Source: Seison nebaliae (lineage: Eukaryota; Rotifera; Pararotatoria; Seisonacea; Seisonidae). Taken from it: 35,058 nucleotides of DNA. Shown in pieces: positions 1 through 9,200 of this stretch. Where the stretch lies: assembly GCA_023231475.1 (NCBI GenBank), contig JALJEE010000470.1:1-35058 (forward strand), in the 5' to 3' direction. Below the pieces are notes generated by a model that was not told where the DNA came from, made no database searches, and saw nothing but the letters and a program-made list of their open reading frames with translations. Each line of letters opens with the position of its first letter. The stretch's first letter is position 1. Both the position numbers and the translations under genes were made by a program.

Positions 1-100
1 ACCGTATTTTTAATGAGCATAATCCTTTTGAATGATCCAAAATTTTGGAGCAATTTAAATGTGAAATAAGAAAATATCTACATGTATTTCCCATACGGAG

Positions 101-209
101 TCTACCAAATGGTCGGTCTACCAAATCTCCGTCTACCAAATCTCCGTCTACCAAATGGTCGGTCTACCAAATAGTCCCGTCTACCAAATGGTTCGTCTAC
201 CAAATGTCG
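101..209. repeat. Minisatellite, 15-17 bp unit, about 7 copies
   Basis: Seven head-to-tail copies of a unit that starts TCTACCAAAT, followed by a variable 5-7 base tail (CTCCG, GGTCGG, AGTCCCG, GGTTCG). Units start at about 101, 117, 132, 147, 163, 180 and 196. A reading frame through it encodes repeated Ser-Thr-Lys/Val-Tyr-Gln peptides. There is no ATG start, and the open frame is a by-product of the repeat rather than evidence of a gene. Confidence 0.9.
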
Positions 210-509
210 TTTTCCCATCAACTTTAACTTATTTTTGAATTTTCAACATTATCTACCTTTACAAAGTTCTTCAACTAACATTATCAACTGGTTGACGACG
301 GAAATGTTTCATGTCAATTCGACAATTATCGAAAATTTCATCAAGAATCAAAAAACCGTCGACTATATTGTTACAGAATATGAATTCATGTAAACTCACA
401 AGTCTGTCCGGCTGTTTTAAACAAAACTCTACTATTGGTCAATATTCTAATTGGATAACTTTCACAATATTGAAATCAATTAAAATTTGATGTTTGATCA
501 TTCTTAATA

Positions 510-587
510 TGTTTGTGGATATTATAAAAATTATTTTATCGTCTGCTTAAAACGCAGAAAGTCGCGAGTTAAATTCTCGTTCGAACC
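510..587 (+). pseudogene. Degenerate tRNA-like element (tRNA pseudogene or tRNA-derived repeat)
   Basis: The 3' two-thirds fold like a tRNA. A perfect 5-bp anticodon-type stem (542-546 TCTGC with 554-558 GCAGA) closes a 7-base loop TTAAAAC. A 5-base variable region follows, then a 5-bp T stem (564-568 with 576-580, one G-T pair) with a 7-base loop TTAAATT that fits the TTCRANY pattern except for one base. A TCGAACC tail at 581-587 could pair in part with 510-516. No convincing D arm is visible, and the loop would give an AAA anticodon, which is rarely used. A functional tRNA is therefore unlikely. A decayed tRNA or a SINE-like tRNA-derived piece fits better. Confidence 0.35.
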
Positions 588-729
588 TAAGTTTCTTCTC
601 TTAACTAGATTTTTAAAAAGAACGATTTAAACAGACGAAGTTCTTATTCGTACTAATAATATATTTTAATTATATGAACACATATAATAATTGGTTAGAT
701 TAACCATCAAGTAGATTTGATCAGTAACA

Positions 730-735
730 TTTATT
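730..735 (-). terminator. Candidate poly(A) signal for PPT1
   Basis: AATAAA on the minus strand, about 170 bases past the PPT1 stop codon. It is a plausible 3' end signal, but no transcript evidence is available. Confidence 0.4.
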
Positions 736-904
736 TCCAAAAATTTTTGGGAATTTCAAATATTCCTTTTTGTCTCAATTTCCAACACTGTTTTTAGTGA
801 ATAATTTTTCACCTCCAAAAAAATAGTAAAAAAGAATTATTTCAAATGTGTAAAAAGTAAAAGACGAATGGAATGGAATGAATTACTATTGGAATTTCTA
901 AGCA

Positions 905-1935
905 TTAGAGAAATGGTTGAACAATATTTGTTATGAACCATTGATCAGAGAATTGTAAATGATTCCCATCAACCCCCAGAAATGTTAACCGATTCTTCTT
1001 ATTAAGATCTTGTAGACCTAAACGGTCCTCTTTATAAAGTTCACTGTCTACCAATGGCGTAATAATGTCGGTGGAGTTATTTGCATAGAAACCGAACCAC
1101 TAAAATCATGTACTTAACAGATGAAATAGCAAAGAAAAAACTTCAGTTTCTTTTGGTATGACCATTGTATCTTTTAAAAATTTAACTAATACAAACTGAT
1201 TCAATGATAAAATATTGGACTTATAAATAGGATTGATGGATTGTTCTTGATTAATGTCAGATAGGAACATATTTTTTGATCGATATTCCTTCTCATTTAA
1301 ACTATCATGCCAATATTGTGCTTGAATGATATTATGTTGAGAGTAACGGTCATAAGCATCTGTTGAGATCTTCTCAGCAATCCATTTACATAAATGGAAG
1401 AATTTAGTAGTACATCGTGGAAGACCGAAAACACCTTGATGTTGTCCACCTAAATATTATATAGAATTTTAGTTATTTTTCTTAAGTAGAAACCGATGGA
1501 AATTAGATTGTTCATTTGAAATAAATTATCATCAGAACGACATCGTTGAAGAAGACCTCTCAAAAATTGAGCACCTTGAGAGAAGCCAATTGCATTCAAT
1601 TCTTTTCCTTTAAGATTCTCATCATTTTTAATCATTTTACAAACATCATCAATCTACATGGACAAATTATTAAATTTAAATAGTTGTTAAATGAGAACTT
1701 GTTCGTTGACATCTCCAACAAACGAATGAAGAATATCTGATGATTGACTCTTACCAATTTCAATGGATTTGATATAAGTATTATTGGAAATATGTTCTCG
1801 TATCAATTCGATGATTCGTCCCATTGATAAGGGATTACAGCATGAATCACCCATTCCATGCCAAATGATTATTGGTCGATTACATTGCACATAAGTGATG
1901 ACGAAAAAAAAGAGAAATGAATGAAAATTCGTCAT
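905..1935 (-). CDS. PPT1: Palmitoyl-protein thioesterase 1 (lysosomal)
   Basis: Removes fatty acyl groups from S-acylated proteins in the lysosome. Four exons join in frame to 299 residues: 1699-1935, 1494-1653, 1142-1449 and 905-1099. The introns are only 45, 44 and 42 bp, all GT...AG. The N-terminus (about residues 1-18) is a signal peptide. The family block HGMGDSCCNPLSMG follows, then the nucleophile motif GFSQG with Ser104, then GGQHQGVFGLPRC. The catalytic Asp is probably Asp226 (KDT), and His282 lies in GNHLQF. These correspond to the Ser-Asp-His triad of mammalian PPT1, and length and order match the family. The frame shifts between exons, so unspliced reading frames look like fragments, but the spliced gene appears complete and intact. 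It shares its strand with the sirtuin gene, whose stop codon lies 214 bases upstream of this ATG. The identification is firm; the exact splice borders are by eye. Confidence 0.95.
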
Positions 1936-2149
1936 TTAAAAGGAAAATAAAAGAGTATCTGGTAATTATTGAACGATTTTTAATGAGTAACAATTAAGTA
2001 AAAAATCTTTGGAAAAACATCTTCTCAAATGGAGGAAATTGGAGGAAAAATAAAAAGGTTTTTTCATTATAGTTCCAATGGAGATCAGTAAAGCATTTCC
2101 ATTATCCTTTTACTTCGACTCATCCTTAAAAGAAAATCATTCGACATTT

Positions 2150-3124
2150 TTAAATAATAATTAATAAATCTAACCAATTCTCTTCCGAATCTTTCATGAT
2201 TTCACAATATTTCTCAGATTGATTATCTTCAACAATATTATCTCGACTTAACCAATCGGCATCAGGAATTAATGATGATTCTTCGTGTCCTGATAGATTT
2301 CTTTCATTCAATTTCTCCACAACTTTCCTCAACACTTTCGAACAAGATTCATTAATTCTAAATCGAGCTGCACCGTCTTTCGCCGTTTTCTGATAATTGA
2401 TGATGACTAATTTAGCGGATGGGGGCCACAACTGAGGATAATGATTCAGAATCGACAGACTACTTCCGATACAAATGATTAATTCGACTTTTGGTAAGAA
2501 GTGATATAATCTTCCCCAATTGTATGGCCAATACGCATTATCACTGGGAGTATTCTCTCCTCCATAAATAATAGTATCATTCAAATTCGATCCACAATCA
2601 TCACAATTCCCACCGGTTGTATGTCGATCTAATTTAATTTTCTCCTTTCCATCTTCATCCAAATTTCTACTATTTCGAGTTCGATTACACGTTACATCGA
2701 ATGGACGATAGAAATGTTTGTGACAACTCCGACAAATTTCCACCGTATAATTCCCGTGAATTTCCGAAAGATATTGTTGATCGAGACCACTCTTTCTATG
2801 GAGATTATCACAATTCTGAGAAAGAATATGATCGATCCATCTCTTCTCCATCATCTCTTTCAACAATTGATGGGATAAATTTGGTTCTGCCGCATGTAAC
2901 TTTTTTATAATGGACTTAAAATCTGGTTTGCCATTTCTCATGTACACTCCACCAGTTCCACGATAATCAGGAATCTGAGACTCGGTCGATAATCCGGCGC
3001 CAGTATAAACTAACGTACATTTCGATTCTTCAATCAATCGGCATAATTCGTCTACTTTCTCATTGGGAGCTAATTTAGAATTGGTGACTTCTGTTATGTG
3101 GCTGGTTACCTTGGCAACCGCCAT
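2150..3124 (-). CDS. Class IV sirtuin, SIRT7-like NAD-dependent deacylase
   Basis: Single-exon, 324-residue sirtuin from the first ATG (MAVAK). The open frame continues upstream without an ATG as a hydrophobic stretch that I judge untranslated. Visible motifs are the NAD-binding TGAG (about 41-44) and IPDYRG (51-56), QNCDNLH (103-109), catalytic His123 in IHGN, zinc cysteines C131/C134 and C174/C177, and GSSL at 220-223. The IPDYRG-plus-HGN arrangement and the long insert between the two zinc CxxC pairs resemble SIRT7 more than SIRT6; that choice is from memory. SIRT7 homologues are nuclear or nucleolar and act on histones and rDNA transcription. A roughly 45-residue acidic C-terminal tail follows the catalytic core. 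The gene lies between PPT1 and the SEC13-like gene, all on the minus strand. Nothing indicates inactivation. Confidence 0.9.
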   Translation of the reverse strand: MAVAKVTSHITEVTNSKLAPNEKVDELCRLIEESKCTLVYTGAGLSTESQIPDYRGTGGVYMRNGKPDFKSIIKKLHAAEPNLSHQLLKEMMEKRWIDHILSQNCDNLHRKSGLDQQYLSEIHGNYTVEICRSCHKHFYRPFDVTCNRTRNSRNLDEDGKEKIKLDRHTTGGNCDDCGSNLNDTIIYGGENTPSDNAYWPYNWGRLYHFLPKVELIICIGSSLSILNHYPQLWPPSAKLVIINYQKTAKDGAARFRINESCSKVLRKVVEKLNERNLSGHEESSLIPDADWLSRDNIVEDNQSEKYCEIMKDSEENWLDLLIII

Positions 3125-3280
3125 AACTTTAACGAGAAAAAAATTTAATAATAAGAAAAAGATGATCTGTTCAAGAGAAAATATCGTATGGATTGAAAGT
3201 GATGATATAAGTGAAATGAAGCTAGACAAATTATATGGAGCCAAAAAAAAAAATTCTTTACAATCGGCGAAAAATTTCCA

Positions 3281-3310
3281 GAAGAAAAAATTTCGTGAAG
3301 AAAAAATTTC
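3281..3310. repeat. Short direct repeat, two copies of a 14-base A-rich word
   Basis: GAAGAAAAAATTTC occurs at 3281-3294 and again at 3297-3310, in the A-rich gap between the sirtuin and SEC13-like genes. It is probably simple-sequence drift. Confidence 0.5.
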
Positions 3311-3351
3311 CTAAAGAAAAAAGTTTGATAAAAAGAAACAAAAAAAAGTTC

Positions 3352-4401
3352 TTAATAAATCTCATTAGGTGATGATTCGTGGAAACTGATACTCTCCCAA
3401 TCATCCGTCATTTTCCACAACTGCAAATTGTTGTTGCCATGAGCCACGGCGAGAATATTTGAATCATTTTTAAAAATCACTTTATATATTGGCTCATCGT
3501 ACCGTTCGATGATTCGTGCATTCCAACAATTGATCGCTGTTTTCCCTCGTTTAGCGATGTCTTTGAGGGAAGCTGATTTACATTCTCGTAATTCGCCACT
3601 ATGCGAACCAGAAGCGATTACTATTTGAGAATCGTTGCCATACAACCACGGATACCAGCAGATATCCCGAATCGTATCCGTTTCACTTTTGATGGTGGAG
3701 AGTAATTCGATGGAACATTTTTCCATATCTTCACATTTGAAAAAATAGACACGAATCTCTCCATTCATCAAACCGACAGCAAATAAATGTTGATAGAAAG
3801 GACGAATAACATCGCCCTTATATTGACAATCATTCAGTGATCGATTAATCAAATATGATAATCGATATGCTGCCCATCGGATGCAGAGAATGGAACAATC
3901 TTTTACCACTTCAAAATTGATACATTCACCATATTTTCCATCTTCTTTTCTCTGATACATATGTACTCGTCCATTACTTAATGAACAACTAAGAATCATT
4001 CCAATTTCTGGTGGTGTCCATGACAAATCATTGACACTAATTCGATTATGATCGAAAATTGATAATTTTTTGAAAAAATCATCAGTACCATCCCAAATGA
4101 TCAATTTACCATCATTGCCACAAGAAGCAAAAATCGTTCCGTAAGTTGGATGTGCCCAATCCACTCTCCAAATCGATGACGTGTGTTCGTCAAGACGTTG
4201 AATCAATTGAGCGAAAGGCTCCACATTTCTCGTCTCGTTATTCTCGTCATGAGTGGACGAGTCGATGTTTTTGTTTATCGCATAAACTCTCACAATGTGG
4301 TCAGCACCAGCAGTTACTAGACGTGTATTATAGTAGTTAGTTGAAACGTCATATACACAACCTTCATTCCCACAAGGGAACGCACGTCGTAAATAATTCA
4401 T
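3352..4401 (-). CDS. Divergent SEC13-like WD40 protein
   Basis: A single-exon frame of 349 residues from ATG at 4401. The open frame extends four codons further without an ATG. Sequence resembling SEC13 runs from the N-terminus: a YDVSTNYYNTRL block (compare the family's D-YYGTRLAT), HTSSIWRVDWAHPTYGTIFA with the SEC13/SEH1 signature WAHPxYGxxxAS, DGKLIIW, SVNDLSWTPPEIGMIL, a later IRDICWYPW and a final NILAVAHGNNNLQLWK. SEC13 pairs with SEC31 in the COPII coat and sits in the nuclear-pore Y complex. Identity looks low in blades 3-5, where this protein carries extra loops such as residues around 200-235. It could be the only SEC13 of a fast-evolving genome or a diverged paralogue. SEH1 is a less likely alternative. 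Its stop codon is 228 bases upstream of the sirtuin ATG. Confidence 0.75.
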   Translation of the reverse strand: MNYLRRAFPCGNEGCVYDVSTNYYNTRLVTAGADHIVRVYAINKNIDSSTHDENNETRNVEPFAQLIQRLDEHTSSIWRVDWAHPTYGTIFASCGNDGKLIIWDGTDDFFKKLSIFDHNRISVNDLSWTPPEIGMILSCSLSNGRVHMYQRKEDGKYGECINFEVVKDCSILCIRWAAYRLSYLINRSLNDCQYKGDVIRPFYQHLFAVGLMNGEIRVYFFKCEDMEKCSIELLSTIKSETDTIRDICWYPWLYGNDSQIVIASGSHSGELRECKSASLKDIAKRGKTAINCWNARIIERYDEPIYKVIFKNDSNILAVAHGNNNLQLWKMTDDWESISFHESSPNEIY

Positions 4402-4889
4402 TTTCAAAATCAACTCGATTTCTTATTTTCTTCAATCAGCTTATTATTTTTATTTCCTACACCACACTGTTCATCTATCAAAAGACATTCGTCTAATGAT
4501 CTCTCATTTCCATACCAAGTCTTTAAAATTATCTTTCATCGAGTCTTTATGTCTCATGGAGTACAACTGTTCAATTCTCCTTTGAAGTCTCACACAGACA
4601 TACACGCACAGACAAGTAATTTGTGAGGAATATTTCTTTTAGAAAAAAATATTTTTTTTCTTTGATAAACTACCAAATTTATTAATAACATTCTAGTTTT
4701 ATTTATTAGTTATTATTTTTCGACTATCAATTGTTCCAAATTTCTTATATTTCTAATTCAACTGACATCAAATAATTCATCTAATAATTCTATATTAGTA
4801 ATATTTAGTTCTCCCTTTAAGAAGAAAGAGAGAATAAATTTCAAAACTCGAAACTATATAATTTTTTTTAAATTATTCAATTCATTTTC
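4402..4889. other. Intergenic gap
   Basis: No gene is visible. The sequence contains the presumed 5' region of the SEC13-like gene and the 3' region of the neighbouring minus-strand gene, including minus-strand AATAAA at 4678-4683. Confidence 0.5.
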
Positions 4890-6299
4890 TCAATCCAAAT
4901 TATTTCGGTGTTTAAGATGGTTCGATATAAGAATGGAGAGAAGGGTAATAAGTGCTACTAGTAACATTGATCCAATAATGATGAATATGATACCTCCGGC
5001 CTTGTGTAAACCTTTTGATGGTGATTTAGGTGGTTTAGTAACAATTAATTCGGATGTAACTGCCGATTGACTACTATTAAAATTTAGAAGAAAATTACAA
5101 AGAGAAATTAAGAAAAAAATAAACTCGTCTTCAATTTGTTCTTGAATAATTGCAATTTTCTTCTGTTCGTGTGACGGTCCTTCTACAATGATGTCTTTTT
5201 CGACCAATTTAGTTATCGGTTTAGTGTAGACGTAATTGGCGAATATTTTACGATCCAAAACTTTATCTTGATTTGGGAGAACTAAAGTAGAATGATAAAA
5301 TTGGAAGTTGGTTGGGAGGAATTCTCGTTTTTTCAACAATATTTTTGAATGAATCAAATCGGCATTGCAGATATCAGGATTTTTGAGAAAGATCTGATTC
5401 CAAGGTGTTAATGCCATCACCTCTTGAATGCTAGGACGTAATATTCTTTGAGTATTAAAAATTTCTACAAAAAAATCTGGTATCCGTCCTGTTGATGGTA
5501 TTTGTGCGATAGTTAACCGATTATTAGGACCATCACAATGAATCATAATATTGTGATATTGGAAATAACGGGAATCTCTATAACATTCCCAACTACGAAT
5601 AATATCATAATCGAGGGAATATACGACTATATTATGAACATGATGCACATCCAATTTCAAATAACTGGTATAGAAGAAGATTCTTAACATTCGATTAGTT
5701 CGCATAAAAACATTCGACTTGAATATAAAATGATCTAATTGTCGGATATGTAACGCTTTCATTTGCATGTTTCCAGCGAGCGATAAATCGTTCATCAAGA
5801 GTCCACCGTTACTAACTGATGTGGTGGATAGAGTGGCTACTCTCAGTCGTGGCATATGATTCAGAAACAGATTATGATACACAGGCACACTGAACATTTT
5901 TACGGTTAATGTTTGTAACGTTGTGAAATTATCCCAGCACACATGTGACAAATGACGATTAGTAAATAAAATATTATTTAATTCCAAATGTGTGATGATT
6001 GGTGCGTGAATATTTTGAACAAATAAATTCAATTTTTTCTGAGTTAAAACTTTTGACATTCTCATAATAATTCCTATATATTTCCTTCTGAATTTCTTGT
6101 CTATGTTTGAACGTTTATGTAGAATTGAATCATCGAAATCCAATCGTAATGATTTGAACGAGCCGATTTGTCCCAAAGGAAATGATTTAGAAAAATTATG
6201 TTTTGTCCATTTGACGTAACCCTTTTCAGACTGCTGGTACGAACATGAAAAACGTACGATTATAATCAGAAAAAGTAGTTCAAATTGTAAGAATTTCAT
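4890..6299 (-). CDS. Unrecognised secreted-type single-pass membrane protein
   Basis: An uninterrupted frame of 469 residues starts at a clear ATG. The N-terminus is a typical signal peptide (MKFLQFELLFLIIIVRFSCS). A hydrophobic segment near the C-terminus (GGIIFIIIGSMLLVALITLL) is followed by a short basic tail, so a type I membrane topology is predicted. The ectodomain has loosely periodic LxxLxL-like stretches (for example THLELNNILF, TLQTLTVKMF, LRVATLSTTS) that suggest a leucine-rich or beta-solenoid fold, but I see no confident LRR consensus. A T-rich, GT...AG, 51-bp stop-free stretch at 5074-5124 is probably an in-frame intron, giving about 452 residues; an alternative AG three bases further would shift the acceptor to 5070. 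No function is assigned. The gene diverges from the plus-strand gene across the 8.4-kb gap. Confidence 0.75.
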   Translation of the reverse strand: MKFLQFELLFLIIIVRFSCSYQQSEKGYVKWTKHNFSKSFPLGQIGSFKSLRLDFDDSILHKRSNIDKKFRRKYIGIIMRMSKVLTQKKLNLFVQNIHAPIITHLELNNILFTNRHLSHVCWDNFTTLQTLTVKMFSVPVYHNLFLNHMPRLRVATLSTTSVSNGGLLMNDLSLAGNMQMKALHIRQLDHFIFKSNVFMRTNRMLRIFFYTSYLKLDVHHVHNIVVYSLDYDIIRSWECYRDSRYFQYHNIMIHCDGPNNRLTIAQIPSTGRIPDFFVEIFNTQRILRPSIQEVMALTPWNQIFLKNPDICNADLIHSKILLKKREFLPTNFQFYHSTLVLPNQDKVLDRKIFANYVYTKPITKLVEKDIIVEGPSHEQKKIAIIQEQIEDEFIFFLISLCNFLLNFNSSQSAVTSELIVTKPPKSPSKGLHKAGGIIFIIIGSMLLVALITLLSILISNHLKHRNNLD

Positions 6300-9200
6300 G
6301 GATTAGTTTAGTTGACATATATCGGAAATGGAATGAAAGTGACAGTTTACAACTTTACAAGAAGAAAAAGGAAATTTGCAAGAACCAAGACAAAGAAACT
6401 GAAATGTTTAGTTTCCATTTGAAAATGCAACTACTTTAAACTCAACTTCCATTCCATTCAAAACTTTCATCTTTTAATTCATTCGAACAATATTAAGACA
6501 ATTCCTATTAAGAATGTCTGATCGAAACGGAAGAAACAGGAATGACCGTTAATTAACGCAATCGGTACAAAAACTTCAAATTTGAAACTGTCAGAATTTT
6601 CGTACGAAGCAGAACGTTTTAGAATATAGTACGTTTATCGACTGATCAAAAAACAAATTTCACTAGTCAAATTTTGTTCTGATAATTAGTTGTGGAAATT
6701 GTTGGATTATTTGAGAAAGTTAAGAATAATGTCTGATAGATTTTGGACAGATTGAAGAAAAGTTGTTAAAATAGAATTTGAAAATTCTAATAAAAATTTA
6801 TGTGAGAAAGAAAGGTAGAAAGAAGGAATTATAGGCAATTTCTCAAAATTTCATTTGAATATTAAAAAGAATTGGATCTCTCATGTGATTAAAATAAATG
6901 TCAAGATAGTTGGAGATGTTAAAGATGACGCGTTCTGGGAAGATCGTTAACATTTTAACTTTGAACTTTCTTGAAACGTCGAAGAAACGCGCAATCTCTA
7001 TAGCAACGTTGTAAGGGAGAATGAAGCTCGATTACTATTCTCGTATGGACATGCGAAATGAAGCTATTGTTGCTTCGTTTAGCTTCTCTCCCAATGGGAG
7101 AGACTCAATGAGAAGTGAATAAAGACGCTTGTGAAATTTTTTTATTCAGCGTTAGCATGTTGGTTTAGGACTTTTCAAAGAATTGAATGATTCTCCTCAC
7201 AAATAATACACTGTTCCCATTCTTACATTCGATTACGAAAGAAACTGTCTATTATTTCCAACAAAAAAAACAGCGTTCCTTCCAGATGTTTCAAAGAACA
7301 GATTAATGATAAAATTTAATATAACAATTAATCGCGATCTTTCTATCAAAATGGTTATGGACATTTATGTTGATATAAGTTTTAGTAACGACAAGAGAGA
7401 TTATTGTCTCGTCCACAGTCGATGGTGGGAGATATAATTGAAAAAAATTGAATTGCTTTCGAATGGAAATAGATAGGAGGAAGATATCTCGATGAAATGT
7501 TTTGAAACAATTAATCGAATAAATATTGACATTAATATCGACTGATCGTAAGGATAAGTGGCATTAATATTGAACGTGTAACTGCGAGAGATGTCCATCA
7601 TTCTTCCACCGGCAAACAATTATTGACGATAGTAGAAAGGGAATCGTTCAGTGCACATTTATACGCGATATTTTGTGCAATTAATTCTTGTACAAAAAAT
7701 TCTCCTTTCCAATACTCCAATAATACTTCAATGAGGTATAGCTTAAAGAGTCCTGTTCCCTAAGATGGTGGTAGTGGTAGTATGATATTGGAATATACAG
7801 AAGGAACGTATATTTCATTGAATTTGATATTGTCGTTAGGACTTGTCGTTGTATGTAGCAACCGATCTCTACGCAGCATCCACACCAGTTGATGATATGT
7901 AGAGAGTGTATATGTCCAAATGTTTTATTGTTCATCTTAATATTTATTTAATTCCTAATGGCACAGATGAATTGGCATCTGCTGCTCTTATATATTCTTA
8001 ATACTGAAAACGTTATTATTAATATTCTCAACTACATCCGCCCCAAATGCAAATGAATTGACAATCACATTTCATTGCCTTCTCCTCACTTCCATCCGCT
8101 CCTTTTCCTGTGCCATAAGCGCTACACTTCAACGAACAAATGACATCGCGCTTCTATATTCCGTTCACTGTCAATTCCACTTCGTTGCTCTCCATCGTAT
8201 TCTTCTTCTTCTCCACACACGATATTAGTAATAATCTGAAGATTATTAAACGAGGAGAATAATTGGAATAATAGCTCCATCATTTATTTGCCTTATCGAT
8301 GTGTGCAAACAATGATGCATTTGGAGAAAACGTTCCCAAATAATAATTATTATTATTATTAATGTCTCTCATACCGACACTTCGACTCCTATCATTAACA
8401 AGAATTTCCTTTTATGCATAGTGATTAACGACAATCCCCACTAACGATCAATAACACTATCGACCGAAGTGTTCTTTTTCCCTTCTAATTGTCGGTCTGA
8501 TATTTTCCCATTGATGACGGTGCACTTATGATCGAGCAAGAATATCGTGCCACCTGGCCTCATCTTCATCCTAATTTTCCTTCTTCTCAATTGTTTTCCC
8601 ATCCAACTTCATTTCATAAACATTTATCTTTTTTCTATTGAGCACCCACCAGTCTTCAAATAACCTTTCTGAACTTTAAATTGTTTTTTATCATTTACAA
8701 ATTTCATTTCATCACAATGTTAATAGTTTCCCCCGTTTCAAATGATCTGATCATTATAATCATCTTAATTTCCCTTCAATAAATTTTCGATAAGATAATT
8801 TCAATCTGAATAAAGTTTATTCAGAATGACTGAATATTGTGCATCAAATATGCATGAGTTTTCAGAAGTAACAAGGTGTAGAAAACAATTCGTAAGGAAT
8901 AAATTACACAACGTAGCGCAATGAAAGAGAGATGATTCTGAAATACATGCGTGTCTCTCATAGAGAATTTAGAGTTGTAAGAAAAATTGGAGGAAGCTTC
9001 GCTGTCGTATGTGTCAAAAGAGAATGTATGAGAGAACGTCATTTGGTTTCTGCGAATGCGCTTTTCCCTTAGATTTATCACGCACGCAGTTGCGTCTCGT
9101 TTATTTGGGATCAGCGCGCTGCACAAATTCCCTTTCTAATAGTTAGCAATCCCAATTCTCTTTTCTTTCCCGTAATTGACAGATTACTGCCAAATGCAGG

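Larger units (their letters stand above)
210..904. other. Intergenic stretch left of the PPT1 stop codon
   Basis: No coding region is visible. It holds a tRNA-like fold (510-587) and, on the minus strand, an AATAAA at 730-735 suitable for PPT1 polyadenylation. The rest is AT-rich sequence without obvious structure. Confidence 0.6.

Noticed and set aside
45-227. 60-codon plus-strand frame at the left edge
   Set aside because: It starts at TTG and consists mainly of the minisatellite translation.
7401-7935. Two minus-strand frames of 72 and 84 codons
   Set aside because: No family features, no signal peptide, no linkable splice sites and composition like surrounding non-coding DNA.
8821-9126. 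101-codon minus-strand frame in the long non-coding stretch
   Set aside because: No recognisable motifs and biased, chance-like composition; not supported as a gene.
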